DNA of 64,000 nucleotides, from contig NZ_CAMTTF010000009.1 in the NCBI RefSeq assembly GCF_947077765.1, positions 1 to 64,000 on the forward strand. Reading direction: 5' to 3'. Positions within the stretch are counted from its first letter, which is position 1, and every line of letters starts with the position of its first letter. Position numbers and translations under genes: made by a program. This document shows, in pieces, positions 32,618 to 42,000 of this stretch. The notes below the pieces were generated by a model. It was not told where the DNA came from. It searched no databases and saw only the letters and a program-made list of their open reading frames with translations. This DNA is from Salinibacter grassmerensis (GTDB lineage: Bacteria; Bacteroidota; Rhodothermia; Rhodothermales; Salinibacteraceae).

Positions 32618-35239
32618 CTAGGCCGTCGTCACGGCCTGCTCGCCTCCAAGCGGCACATTCAAGCGCCGCAGCCGCAGCGCATTGCCCACGACGAAGAGGT
32701 CGGAGAACACCATCGCAAGGGCGGCCAGGGCGGGCGACAACAGCAGGCCGAACGCCGGGTAGAGCGCCCCCGCCGCAACGGGGATCAGGAGCACGTTGTA
32801 CGCGAAGGCCCAGAACAGATTCTGCTTGATGTTGCGGAGGGTGGCCTGCGATAGGTGCACCGCGTTGGGGACACCGCGCAGGTCTCCGGCCATCAAGACG
32901 ATGTCGCCGCTCTCGATGGCCACATCGGTGCCGGTGCCGATGGCAATGCCCACGTCGGCCTGGGCCAGGGCGGGGGCGTCGTTGATGCCGTCGCCCACAA
33001 ACGCGACCGTCCGTCCTTCAGCCTGAACGTCATCCACCGCCTCGGCCTTTTCGTCGGGCAGCACCTCGGCCTGCACGTGGTCGATGCCAAGTTGGTCGGC
33101 AATCGCCCGGGCAGTACGCTCGTCGTCGCCCGTAATCATGGCCACCTCAATGCCCAACGTGTGCAGGGCGTCGAGCGCCGCGGGCGTCGACTCCTTGATG
33201 GGGTCGGCCACCGCCATCACGGCGGCCAGCGTGTCGTCGACCGCCACGTAGAGGGGCGTCTTGGCGGCGGCGGCCAGGCGATCGGCCGTCTCTTCGGCCC
33301 CGGCGGGAATCGCAACATCGTGCCGCTCCATGAGGCGGGCGGCCCCCACCGCGACACCACGCCCCGCCACCGTCGCCGTCACGCCATGCCCGGGGATCGC
33401 TTCAAAGTCCGTGGCATCCGGCAGAGCCAGGCCCTTCTCCTCGGCCTGGGCCCCCAGCGCCGCCCCAATCGGGTGCTCGGACTGGGCTTCTACGGCGGCC
33501 GCCCAGCGGAGCACGTCCGCCTCCTCGAACCCGCTTCGCGGACGCACGTCCGTCACCTCGGGCCGGCCCTTCGTGAGCGTGCCGGTTTTATCAAACGCCA
33601 CGAGGTCCGCCGCGTGGAGCGCCTGCAGCGCGTCGCCCTCCCGGACGTACACGCCCAGCTCCGCGGCGCGACCCGTCCCTACCATCACCGAAATCGGCGT
33701 GGCGATGCCCATCGCGCAGGGACACGCAATGATGAGAACGGATACGGCGGAGACGAGGGCGTACGTGAGCACCGGGTCCGGCCCCCACACGAGCCAGACG
33801 CCAAAGGTAAGCGCGGCCGTCACCAGGACGAACGGGACGAAGACCCGGACCACGCGGTCGGCGAGTGACTGAATGGGCGGGGCCGACCCCTGCGCCTGCT
33901 CCACCATGTCCACGATCTGAGAGAGCACCGTTTCCTCCCCCACCCGCGTGGCGCGAAAGGTAAAGCTGCCCGTCTCGTTGATCGTGCCCCCCACCACCTC
34001 GTCGCCCTCTGCCTTGCGCACCGGCTCCGGCTCGCCGGTCACCATCGACTCGTCGACGTGGGACTGTCCGTCGAGCACCTCGCCGTCGACCGGTACCTTC
34101 TCGCCGGGCCGCACCCGAACCACATCGCCCGGCACCACGTCGCGTACATCGATCTCTTCTTCTTGACCGTCGCGGCGGACGCGAGCCGTGGTGGCCTGCA
34201 GGTCGAGCAGCGTGCGGATCGCGTCGCTGGCGCGGCCCTTGGCGAGCGCCTCCATATAGTTGCCCGCCAGGATGAGGGTGATAATCGTCGCGGCGGCCTC
34301 GTAGTAGACGTGCACGGTTCCCTCCGGCAACACGGTCGGAAGAAAGGTCGCCACCACCGAGTAGCCGTACGCCGCCGAGGTCCCCATCATCACGAGCGTG
34401 TTCATGTCGGGGGCGCCGCTCTTGAGCGCAGGCCAGCCGTGTGCGTAGAAGTAGCGCCCCGGCCCAAACTGCACCACCGACGTCAGTGCAAACAGCACAT
34501 AGTATAGCGCCTGTGTGGACACCTGGTCGGTAACCCAGGCCTCCATCGCCGGGACGTGCATGACGCCCATCTCCAGCACGAACACAGGAAGAGCGAAGGC
34601 CAGTGCCCAGAGGAACCGGCGCTTCATCGACCGCTGCTCGTCCTCTCGGGCCTGATCCTCCACGTCAGTACGGTCGTCCCCCTCCTCCGTACCGACCACC
34701 TCGTAGCCGGCGTCACGAATCGCCTGTGTGAGGTCTGTGGTCTCGGTTACCCCCGGGACGTAGTGGACCGTGGCGCGGTCGGTAGCGAGGTTCACAGTCG
34801 CCTCCAGCACCCCCTCCACCGCATCGAGGGCCTCTTCGACGCGGGAAACGCACGACGCGCAGGTCATCCCCCGCACCGCAAGGGCCGTTTCGGCGGTGCG
34901 CACCGCGTAGCCGCTGTCGGCGACGGCCTGAGCCAAGTTCCCGATCGGCACCTGTCGCCCCTCGCGGAGAGCCACTTGGGCCCGCTCGGTGGCGAAGTTG
35001 ACGCGGGCCCCCGCCACGCCGTCAACGTCTGCGAGCGCATCTTCCACGCTCTTCGCACAGGAGGCGCACGACATGCCCTCCACGGGCAGCGTCCGGCGCT
35101 CCTCCTGCTTCTCGGAGAAACCGTCTCCGGGTTCGGAAGGGACCGGGTCGACCACACAGGCGTCGCCTTCCGACGAGGAGGAGTCGTGGGAGGAGGGGTC
35201 CGGAAGCGATGTCTCGGTCTCGGGGGAAGGTCGGCTCAT
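32618..35239 (-). CDS. copA: Cu(I)-exporting P1B-type ATPase with two heavy-metal domains (CopA-like)
   Basis: This 873-residue inner-membrane pump exports cuprous copper. An acidic N-terminal tail is followed by two heavy-metal-associated domains with GMSCASC (55-61) and GMTCASC (124-130). Then come the membrane helices, the actuator TGEPEP (401-406), the CPC motif (506-508) that marks Cu(I) transporters, the DKTGT phosphorylation site (550-554) and [11 protein letters not shown] chose the ATG at 35239; a GTG at 35275 would add 12 residues. An operator-like palindrome lies about 48 bases upstream. Confidence 0.97.
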   Translation of the reverse strand: MSRPSPETETSLPDPSSHDSSSSEGDACVVDPVPSEPGDGFSEKQEERRTLPVEGMSCASCAKSVEDALADVDGVAGARVNFATERAQVALREGRQVPIGNLAQAVADSGYAVRTAETALAVRGMTCASCVSRVEEALDAVEGVLEATVNLATDRATVHYVPGVTETTDLTQAIRDAGYEVVGTEEGDDRTDVEDQAREDEQRSMKRRFLWALAFALPVFVLEMGVMHVPAMEAWVTDQVSTQALYYVLFALTSVVQFGPGRYFYAHGWPALKSGAPDMNTLVMMGTSAAYGYSVVATFLPTVLPEGTVHVYYEAAATIITLILAGNYMEALAKGRASDAIRTLLDLQATTARVRRDGQEEEIDVRDVVPGDVVRVRPGEKVPVDGEVLDGQSHVDESMVTGEPEPVRKAEGDEVVGGTINETGSFTFRATRVGEETVLSQIVDMVEQAQGSAPPIQSLADRVVRVFVPFVLVTAALTFGVWLVWGPDPVLTYALVSAVSVLIIACPCAMGIATPISVMVGTGRAAELGVYVREGDALQALHAADLVAFDKTGTLTKGRPEVTDVRPRSGFEEADVLRWAAAVEAQSEHPIGAALGAQAEEKGLALPDATDFEAIPGHGVTATVAGRGVAVGAARLMERHDVAIPAGAEETADRLAAAAKTPLYVAVDDTLAAVMAVADPIKESTPAALDALHTLGIEVAMITGDDERTARAIADQLGIDHVQAEVLPDEKAEAVDDVQAEGRTVAFVGDGINDAPALAQADVGIAIGTGTDVAIESGDIVLMAGDLRGVPNAVHLSQATLRNIKQNLFWAFAYNVLLIPVAAGALYPAFGLLLSPALAALAMVFSDLFVVGNALRLRRLNVPLGGEQAVTTA

Positions 35240-35286
35240 AAGAATTTGCCCAGGGTCCCGTTTGAGAGCGTACACGATGCTTTTGC

Positions 35287-35303
35287 ATAGGGTACCCCCC
35301 TAT
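35287..35303 (-). promoter_or_regulatory. Operator-like palindrome upstream of copA
   Basis: ATAGGG-TACCC-CCCTAT is a perfect 6-base inverted repeat around a C-rich core. On the minus strand it reads as a G-run flanked by TAT and TACCC. This is similar in character to CsoR-type copper operators, which are pseudo-palindromes with G or C tracts. A TTGAAA lies about 19 bases before a TATAGG that overlaps the repeat, so a repressor here would cover the -10 region. The regulator gene is not in this window. Confidence 0.45.
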
Positions 35304-35502
35304 ACCACAGACGGACCAGCACGTTTCAATTTGTACCGAGTCTCGTGCGGTCACGTCCTCTCGTTGTGCCAAGAACCCGTACAGTCCGGAACCCCGTCGC
35401 AGGAGCGCCAATAGGGCATCCCGTCGTTGCTCTTGGGCCCTCTCCACGGCCTTCGGTCGACGACCCCCGATCGATTTCTTCCTTCCCCATCTGTCCCTCT
35501 CC

Positions 35503-35856
35503 ATGATTGAAGTCACGATTCTCAACGCCCAAGAGCTCGCTCGCCGCCAGATGGGTGCCCGTGCCGCTCAGGCTTCCGGGGCCGGGGTCGACATCGAATC
35601 AGCCGTCCGGAACCAGATGGCCGATCACCTGGAGGAAGGATTTCAGAACCGCGGGATTGAGGCCTACGTCGATACGAAAGGGGCCCGAAAACTGGAAATC
35701 ACCGTCGAGGACGCCACGGAGGCCGCGTGGCAGCAGGGGTACCTTGCCTGGTTGGTGGCCAAGTTCGTCCCGAGTACTGTCGAGCAGAACCTTGCCCCGG
35801 AGGTCCGCGACCGCCTCAACGACCAGGGCATCGAGGCGGAGGTCGAGGTGGAGTAG
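35503..35856 (+). CDS. Orphan acidic protein
   Basis: The 117-residue product has no signal peptide. It starts with a strand (MIEVTILN), an amphipathic helix, a region HLEEGFQNRGIEAYVD, a strand (KLEITVED), a Trp/Leu-rich helix (WQQGYLAWLVAKFV) and ends very acidic (GIEAEVEVE). No family is recognised. It precedes the methyltransferase gene by 59 bases and could be its operon partner. Confidence 0.7.
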   Translation: MIEVTILNAQELARRQMGARAAQASGAGVDIESAVRNQMADHLEEGFQNRGIEAYVDTKGARKLEITVEDATEAAWQQGYLAWLVAKFVPSTVEQNLAPEVRDRLNDQGIEAEVEVE

Positions 35857-35915
35857 CCCGCCGGTTCCGGAATGTGCTTTGAGCTCCCCTCGACAGACCA
35901 TGTGATCACGTCCTG

Positions 35916-36656
35916 GTGACCGTTCCTCCCGTCCCGGACCTCTCATCGCGCCTGGAGACCGAGGAATGGATGGACGACTTTTCGATCACCGACGCTCGTC
36001 TCACGCGAGCCCTCCGCGACCTCCGACGGGTGAACCGGGTGCTCGGAGGGTACCGGGCGACGGACTGTGTTCTTGACCCCATGCTGAGGCGCCACGATCG
36101 CCTTCGCCTGCTGGATGTGGGGTGCGGGAGCGGAGACCATCTGGCGCATCTGGTCCGGCGAGGCGAGCGTCTCGGGTGCATCCTGGACCTCGTCGGCATT
36201 GACGCCAACCCCGTCACGGTAGGCCATGCCCGGGCCTACCTCGACCACCAACTTCCCCCGCGCCTCCGGGACCGGGTTCGTGTCGAGATCGGGGATGCCC
36301 AGGCCCTTTCCCACGACGACGGGGCCGTCGACGTCGCCCACGCGGCCCTGTTCCTGCACCACTTTCACGGTCCCTCGGCGGTCCAGGTGCTCTCGGAGAT
36401 GCAGCGGGTGGCCCGGCACGGCCTTCTCCTAAACGACCTCCACCGGCACCTCCTCGCCTATGTGGGGATCTGGGGCCTTAGCCGCGCCCTGGGCCTCGCC
36501 CCAATGGTACAGCACGACGGCCCCGTCTCGGTACGGCGCGGGTTTCGTCGGGCGGAGCTCCGCACCCTTGCCCGGAGCGCCCGGCTGCCCACCCCAACCG
36601 TCCAATGGCATTGGGCCTTCCGGTGGACCTTGTCGACGCTTGATTTCGGCTCGTGA
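35916..36656 (+). CDS. Class I SAM-dependent methyltransferase
   Basis: The 246-residue protein has the SAM-binding motif I LLDVGCGSGDHL near residues 65-76, motif II DLVGIDANP and a motif with GDAQ. Later motifs are FLHHF and the R-G-L-L-L-N-D segment. Substrate is unknown. The start is a GTG at 35916; an ATG 54 bases on is an alternative. The next gene encodes a geranylgeranyl-reductase-like flavoprotein. This gene pair is usually seen beside a type III polyketide synthase, which is absent here. Confidence 0.88.
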   Translation: MTVPPVPDLSSRLETEEWMDDFSITDARLTRALRDLRRVNRVLGGYRATDCVLDPMLRRHDRLRLLDVGCGSGDHLAHLVRRGERLGCILDLVGIDANPVTVGHARAYLDHQLPPRLRDRVRVEIGDAQALSHDDGAVDVAHAALFLHHFHGPSAVQVLSEMQRVARHGLLLNDLHRHLLAYVGIWGLSRALGLAPMVQHDGPVSVRRGFRRAELRTLARSARLPTPTVQWHWAFRWTLSTLDFGS

Positions 36657-36772
36657 CGGCCCCTCGCCGGAGACATTTCCATTCTGTGACGGACCATCCC
36701 GCAGCCGTCGGGAGCCAACCCGCTCGTCACCAGTTGCGCAATCCCAATACTGCTTACCTTCAGCAATCTCCC

Positions 36773-37933
36773 ATGCGTTACGACGCACTCGTAATTGGCG
36801 GCGGCTTGTCAGGGTGCAGCACTGCACTCCAGCTTGCCCGCGAGGGCCACGATGTACTCCTGGCCGAGCAGTCCACCTACCCGCGCCAGAAGTTGTGTGG
36901 AGAGTTTTTGTCGCCGGAAGCGCAGTCCTCGTTCCGACGCCTCGACGTGCTTGGTGACGTGCACGCCGCCGGGGCAAAAACCATCGATCGGACGTGTCTG
37001 ACAGCCTCCAGCGGCGCCAAAACATCTCACGCACTTCCCGATGCGGCCCTTGGCTTTAGCCGCTATCGGCTCGACCAGTTGCTTTTCCAAAGGGCATGCA
37101 CGGCGGGGGTCGAGGGCCGCCCTGGCACCCGGGTGACGGACGTTCGTGGGAATCTCCGGGATGGGTTTGTGGCGACCGTCGGTGGAGACCCCGTCGAGGC
37201 CCGTCTCGTCCTGGGAGCGCACGGCCGCAGAAGCCGACTGGACCGATCATTGGAGCGGCCCTTCTTGTCGGAAACCACGCCGTACGTGGCCTTCAAAGCC
37301 CACTACGCCGGCCCCGCCGCGGCGGACCTGGAGAACACGATTGAGCTTCACAGCTCTCCAGGGGCGTACTGCGGGCTTTCCCCGGTCGAGGAGAACCGCA
37401 TCAATGTCTGCTGGATCGGGCGCACCGACGCCCTCAAAGACGCCGGCGGATCGCCCGAGGGCATGCTCAACACCACCCTGCGCCAAAACCCGGCCCTGGA
37501 CGAGCTGCTTTCCGGGCTTACGCGTGTGAGCGATCGCTTCGAGGCGGTGAGTCAGGTCCCGCTCATGCCGAAGTCCCGGTTCGCGGATGGCGTGTGCATG
37601 ATTGGGGACGCCGCGGGCATGATTGCTCCGCTCTGCGGCGACGGGATGGCGATGGCACTCCGGACCGCCGACCTGGTAAGTCCGCTGGCGTCTGACTTTC
37701 TCGACGGACGGCATCCGGCCCGAACGTTCCGGACGAACTACGAAACCGCGTGGACCGATACGTTTGGCCAGCGCATGCGGCTGGGCCGGTGGATCCACGA
37801 GGCAGCGTTCCGCCCCGGGGCTGCCTGGACCCTGGTGCAGAGCTGTCGGCTGCTCCCGCCCCTTGCACAGTGGATCATCCGCAGCACTCGGGGGCGGCAG
37901 GGGGCGCTCGCCGGCGCGGCGGCGCCGAAGTGA
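36773..37933 (+). CDS. FAD-dependent oxidoreductase, geranylgeranyl reductase-like
   Basis: The 386-residue protein begins with an FAD-binding dinucleotide fold (DALVIGGGLSGCSTALQLA), has the CGEFLSPEA segment that follows it in this family, and contains the GDAAGMIAPLCGDGMAMAL motif that contacts FAD late in the sequence. It belongs to the geranylgeranyl reductase / UbiH-like group. It probably acts on an isoprenoid or polyketide-derived aromatic together with the methyltransferase encoded 116 bases upstream. The ATG at 36773 begins the fold directly. Confidence 0.9.
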   Translation: MRYDALVIGGGLSGCSTALQLAREGHDVLLAEQSTYPRQKLCGEFLSPEAQSSFRRLDVLGDVHAAGAKTIDRTCLTASSGAKTSHALPDAALGFSRYRLDQLLFQRACTAGVEGRPGTRVTDVRGNLRDGFVATVGGDPVEARLVLGAHGRRSRLDRSLERPFLSETTPYVAFKAHYAGPAAADLENTIELHSSPGAYCGLSPVEENRINVCWIGRTDALKDAGGSPEGMLNTTLRQNPALDELLSGLTRVSDRFEAVSQVPLMPKSRFADGVCMIGDAAGMIAPLCGDGMAMALRTADLVSPLASDFLDGRHPARTFRTNYETAWTDTFGQRMRLGRWIHEAAFRPGAAWTLVQSCRLLPPLAQWIIRSTRGRQGALAGAAAPK

Positions 37934-37982
37934 GCCGTTGCTCCAGTCGGTATGGGCGACCTGCCTCGCCCCCTCCACCTCT

Positions 37983-38930
37983 CTACCGAGCCGCCGCTCG
38001 ACGGAGTCGATCGTTGAGCGCTCGCCCTAGTCCCGTGGGCGACACGGTCTGTGCGTAGATGACCTCAACCTCGTTCTCGTCGCAGACCCGAAAGATGTGG
38101 AAGAGGTCGTGGGCGTAGGTACGCACATCCTCTTCGATGTAGACCGCTCCCAGGGCGTCCGTGTGTGCAGGCGCGTCGAGCCCAACGTACGCGTGGCGAT
38201 CTCCGGAGGCAGCCTCCGAGGGATCCTCCACGAGCTGCACCTGGGCGGACGGCGCATAGTGCCGGTGCCGCGTTCCTGGGCTCCGCGGGGCAGCATCCGC
38301 GTCTGAGGATGCCACCTGCACCTCTCCGAGGGTCCGGCGGAGCGACTCGACCGACACTGCCCCGGGGCGAAGCACCGTGGCGGGGTCCGTGGTACAGTCT
38401 ACGACCGTCGACTCGACCCCTGCGTCCGTGCGTCCCCCCTGCAGGATGCAGTCGATGCGTCCCCCCAGGTCGTGCTCTACAGCCTCCCAACTCGTGGGGC
38501 TGGGGCGGCCCGACCGGTTGGCCGAAGGGGCCGGCACGGGCGTGTCGCACGCCTCCAGAAAAGACTGCGCCAGGGGCAGGCGCGGGACGCGAATCCCCAC
38601 CGTCTCGAGGTCCGCCGTTACGACCGAGGGGAGGTTGTCGTGCTTGGGCAAAATGAGGGTCAGGGGGCCCGGCACGAACGTGTCTAGGAGATGCTGCGCC
38701 ACAGGGGGGATACGGGCCGCCACCTGCCCAATCTGCTCTTGCCGTCGGAGGTGAACGATGAGCGGGTTGTCCGCCGGACGCCCCTTGGCCTCAAAGATGC
38801 GACGCACGGCGTCTGGCCGAAATGCGTCCGCCCCGAGTCCGTAGACCGTTTCGGTGGGGAAGGCGACCAGGTTACCACGGCGCAGGTGGTGGGCCGCCTC
38901 TGTGGGAGAAGTCGTGCGTGTGGTCGCCAC
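37983..38930 (-). CDS. tsaC: Threonylcarbamoyl-AMP synthase (Sua5/TsaC family)
   Basis: This enzyme makes threonylcarbamoyl-AMP from threonine, bicarbonate and ATP for the t6A37 modification of ANN-decoding tRNAs. The 315-residue protein has the YrdC fold (LVAFPTETVYGLGADAF, then FEAKGRPADNPLIVHL with Lys49 and Arg51, PSANRSGRPSPT) plus the C-terminal Sua5 domain after the SPGTRHRHYAPSA motif, so it is the long Sua5 form. I chose the GTG at 38930, because the upstream frame to ATG 39032 is not protein-like. Confidence 0.95.
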   Translation of the reverse strand: MATTRTTSPTEAAHHLRRGNLVAFPTETVYGLGADAFRPDAVRRIFEAKGRPADNPLIVHLRRQEQIGQVAARIPPVAQHLLDTFVPGPLTLILPKHDNLPSVVTADLETVGIRVPRLPLAQSFLEACDTPVPAPSANRSGRPSPTSWEAVEHDLGGRIDCILQGGRTDAGVESTVVDCTTDPATVLRPGAVSVESLRRTLGEVQVASSDADAAPRSPGTRHRHYAPSAQVQLVEDPSEAASGDRHAYVGLDAPAHTDALGAVYIEEDVRTYAHDLFHIFRVCDENEVEVIYAQTVSPTGLGRALNDRLRRAAAR

Positions 38931-39053
38931 GAGAACAAAGCAACAACGAGTTCGAGACGACTGCTTGGGGTGCACCGCCGATGGGGTTGACTTTCCTCCC
39001 CATCCTCTCTTAGCATCGAAAGGACGCGTCATTCCGACCCGGCTCTCAGCGTT

Positions 39054-39518
39054 ATGCCCTCCGACACGCCTTCGCACAGTGAGCGAACATCCACGCCAAA
39101 GCTGAACTTGGGCCCAGCGCCGAGCCGTTCGGAAATGGCAAACACCCTTGTTGAGGCCGCCCGTCGGGTTCTGCGGCGCCGGTTTCGGGTGGTCCTGCTC
39201 ATCCGGGACGCCTACGCACACCTGGAGGCCAACGCCGACGCCCTCGCGGCCGTATGGAGTGACCTGCGGGCTGCACTCCGCCTTCTCGTGGCCTGGACGC
39301 GCCGGTCGTACCGCGAGGTGTCCACGGCGTCCCTCGTGCTTCTGGTGGCCGCCCTCCTGTACTTCATCACCCCCATTGACGTCATTCCCGACACCCTCGG
39401 GGCCTTGGGGTTCGTCGACGACCTCGCGGTCGTTCGGACGGCCGTAGAGACCGTTCGGGGCGAGTTGGATCAGTTCCGCGACTGGGAAGCGCAACAATCT
39501 CTTCCGGCCTCATCGTAG
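39054..39518 (+). CDS. DUF1232 (YkvA-like) membrane protein
   Basis: The 154-residue protein has a disordered N-terminus, a helical region and the DUF1232 signature (ALLYFITPIDVIPDTLGALGFVDDLAVV) near residues 99-126, which is a membrane-associated hairpin with conserved Asp and Pro. The function of the family is unknown; it is membrane-associated. It diverges from the Sua5 gene. Confidence 0.9.
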   Translation: MPSDTPSHSERTSTPKLNLGPAPSRSEMANTLVEAARRVLRRRFRVVLLIRDAYAHLEANADALAAVWSDLRAALRLLVAWTRRSYREVSTASLVLLVAALLYFITPIDVIPDTLGALGFVDDLAVVRTAVETVRGELDQFRDWEAQQSLPASS

Positions 39519-39555
39519 CCCCCGACCGCACCCCTCCATCCGAGCTCAGGCCACT

Positions 39556-39636
39556 ATGTTCACCTACATCCTTCTCGCTCTAATTGCCGGGCTTCTCACC
39601 GGCATACTGATCGCCTGGTACCGTCGGGAGAATTAG
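39556..39636 (+). CDS. 26-residue single-pass membrane microprotein
   Basis: An ATG at 39556 opens a 26-codon frame ending in TAG at 39634-39636. The product is one hydrophobic helix (FTYILLALIAGLLTGILIAW) followed by a charged tail (YRREN). It sits 37 bases after the DUF1232 stop and converges on the ferredoxin gene. The clean helix with a positive flank is a typical small-membrane-protein pattern, but at this length a chance frame cannot be excluded. Confidence 0.5.
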   Translation: MFTYILLALIAGLLTGILIAWYRREN

Positions 39637-39642
39637 TCCGGT

Positions 39643-39888
39643 CTAGGGGACAATCTGCTCTCCATTCTCGTCCTCGACGATCAGTGCGTCTACCGGACAC
39701 AGGGCTGCCGACTCTTCTAGGCGTCCCTGTTCAATATCGGGCGTTTCGTCCTGGAAGTCGACAATGTTGTCTTCTCGGATCACGTAGATCTCGGGCGCGA
39801 TGTTCACACAGTTGCCCGATCCAATGCAGAGGGTGCGATCGATGCGGACCGTCTGGCCATTGATTTCTCGTTCGCGGGTGTCAGCCAT
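39643..39888 (-). CDS. Small ferredoxin, probably [3Fe-4S]
   Basis: The 81-residue protein has the single-cluster ferredoxin pattern: Cys21 and Cys27 in CIGSGNC and a late Cys64 in ALCPVDAL. The residue between the first two Cys that normally supplies the fourth ligand is not Cys, so only three Cys remain, as in [3Fe-4S] ferredoxins that serve cytochrome P450s. No P450 or reductase gene lies nearby. Its partner is unknown. Confidence 0.9.
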   Translation of the reverse strand: MADTREREINGQTVRIDRTLCIGSGNCVNIAPEIYVIREDNIVDFQDETPDIEQGRLEESAALCPVDALIVEDENGEQIVP

Positions 39889-40026
39889 GCTTCTGAGGGT
39901 GGGTACAAGGAGACTAGAACTGAATGGATTTTCCGTCTCAGTGCCACGGGCGGCGTCCCCGCGCGTTCCCCTTTCACCACGCGCTCCAGCGGTGGGCCTT
40001 GCGGAGAGATTCGTCCGATCCTGGGG

Positions 40027-42000
40027 CTACGAGGCGGCGTCGACGCCCCCCGAGTCCGACGAAGCGGGACTGGCCTCTGCGTCGCCGTCGAGGCCCAGCG
40101 TCTCGTCGAGGATGTTGCCCGCAATCTGAATGAAGTCCTGCTCGGTAATGATGCCGACGAGCCGGTTTTCTCGTACCACGGGCAGGGCCCCAATCTCATG
40201 CTCGCGCATGAGCTCCACGGCCTCCAGGGTGGGGCGGTCCGGGGACACCGAGATGGGATCCTCGACCATGATGTTTCCCACCGGCACGCCGCCCTTCGGC
40301 TGCTCGGTCCGTTCGGCCATGTGACGGAGGAGGGTGCGGTGGCTCACGAGCCCTACCAGCCGGTGCTCTTCGTCCTCCACGAGTACGTGGCGGATCTTTT
40401 GCCAGTCCATGAGCCGCGCCACAAACTCGATCGACTCTTTCTCGTGCACGGTGAAGGGATCGGTGCTCATGTAAGCCTCCACGCTCGTCTCCTGCATGCC
40501 CGTAGGGGTATACCCTTCTTCCAGGGTCGCCAGGGACCATTCGTGGACCGGATGCCCCTCCTTTTGACGCTCCACCATGCCACGCGTGAGCGCCCCGAGG
40601 CGCTCGGCCCGCGACCCGACCCCCTCCATGCGCTCGAGGGAGTCGAGTTGCCACTGCGCTCCGGTCTGCTGGGTCTCGACACGGTTCTGGATCACCCCGA
40701 GGTACCGATCGATGTCCGACGATGCGATGTCGGAGGTCCGAAGGCCCTCCTCGGCCAGCGGGATGAGGGTGTCGAGAATCAGCTCGTGGGCCGGGCGGTT
40801 GGTGCCGTCCAGCCAGGTAAACTGGGAGGCCAGACCGCTCCGGGCCGCCGCGTTGAAGTTGTAGCGGGCCTCGTAGAAGTCGATGTGCTCGGACACGTCG
40901 TGGTACTCGTGGGCCAGTCCCGCCACGAGCCCGTACCAGAAGACCGCGTTCGCGATCTCATCGATGACGGTCGGCCCGGATGGCAACACCCGGTTCTCGA
41001 TCCGGAGGTGAGGCTTTCCGTCGGTGATGCCGTAGCAGGCACGATTCCAGCGATACACAGTGCCATTGTGGAGCTGCAGAGCCCTGAGATCAGGCACGCC
41101 GCCCGCCTCCAACGTCTCCAGCGAGTCTTCGCCCAACTCCGTCGTCAGGAGCACCCGGAAGCGAGAGATGTCTTCCTTAAAGATCTCCATCACCGACTCG
41201 TCCACCCAGTCCGTGCCGAAGTGCACGCGCGGACTCATCTCTCGTAGGTACAGGTTGGTCGACCGTGTGTCGACGGCCTGCTGGAAGAGGGCAATCCGGG
41301 TTTCGCGCCAGAGCCGCTTGCCGAAGAGCAGTGGCGAGTTGGTGGCCGCGGCGAGGCACGGGGCCGCCACCACCTGGGCAATGTTGTAGTAGCGCGGGAA
41401 TTCCTCCGGCGACACCTGGAAGTGCGTCTGAAAGCTCGTATTGCACCCCTCCAGCATGATGGAGTCGTGCTTCACAAACAGCTCGTCGATGCCTCGAATC
41501 TGATACTGCCCCGCCCCGCCCCGCAACCGGGAGATGGCATCGTTGAGGGCGTAGTAGCGCGGCCGAGGGGTCATGTAGTCCATCGCGAAGTCCGAGAGGT
41601 GGGCCGTGGGCAAGATGCCCGTCATGGCAATCTCGCTGCCGACCTGCTGGGTAAGGTCGCGCACCTTTTCGACCAGCTCAGACGTCGACGTCTCCATCTC
41701 TCGGAAACAGTCCGTCCCAAACTGAAGCGGGTCCATGTTGAATTCCACATTGAACCGCGTCAGCTCCGTAACGATGCGCTCGTCGGTGTTCCGTTCAAGG
41801 ACCTCCTCAATGACGGGCGCCGGGTCCCCCCGTTCGTCCACCATGAAAAGCTCCTGCTCGGCCCCGATGCGGCGCATCCCGCTCTCGAACATGTCCTCCT
41901 GGAGCATGAGCTCCATCGCCCGAACATCGCGCATCAAGTGATTCGTAAATTCGCGGAGCTTAGAAGGCTCGGCGTCCCGGCGTACGTTGTGTTCACCCAT
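40027..42000 (-). CDS. Glutamate-cysteine-ligase-like (GCS2) protein with C-terminal CBS pair
   Basis: The 657-residue protein has a GCS2-type carboxylate-amine ligase domain in its first 430 or so residues: the family's Glu-rich start is GAEQELFMVDE (46-56), then ETSTSELVEKVRDL, the substrate region LEGCNTSFQTHFQV, and RIENRVLPSGPTVIDEIAN. Residues 505-633 form a CBS pair (MSTDPFTVHEKES, then MVEDPISVSPDRPTLEAVELM and GALPVVRENRLVGIIT). CBS pairs bind adenosyl nucleotides and usually regulate. It may make gamma-glutamylcysteine or a related dipeptide, gated by adenylate state; the reaction is inference. Confidence 0.88.
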   Translation of the reverse strand: MGEHNVRRDAEPSKLREFTNHLMRDVRAMELMLQEDMFESGMRRIGAEQELFMVDERGDPAPVIEEVLERNTDERIVTELTRFNVEFNMDPLQFGTDCFREMETSTSELVEKVRDLTQQVGSEIAMTGILPTAHLSDFAMDYMTPRPRYYALNDAISRLRGGAGQYQIRGIDELFVKHDSIMLEGCNTSFQTHFQVSPEEFPRYYNIAQVVAAPCLAAATNSPLLFGKRLWRETRIALFQQAVDTRSTNLYLREMSPRVHFGTDWVDESVMEIFKEDISRFRVLLTTELGEDSLETLEAGGVPDLRALQLHNGTVYRWNRACYGITDGKPHLRIENRVLPSGPTVIDEIANAVFWYGLVAGLAHEYHDVSEHIDFYEARYNFNAAARSGLASQFTWLDGTNRPAHELILDTLIPLAEEGLRTSDIASSDIDRYLGVIQNRVETQQTGAQWQLDSLERMEGVGSRAERLGALTRGMVERQKEGHPVHEWSLATLEEGYTPTGMQETSVEAYMSTDPFTVHEKESIEFVARLMDWQKIRHVLVEDEEHRLVGLVSHRTLLRHMAERTEQPKGGVPVGNIMVEDPISVSPDRPTLEAVELMREHEIGALPVVRENRLVGIITEQDFIQIAGNILDETLGLDGDAEASPASSDSGGVDAAS

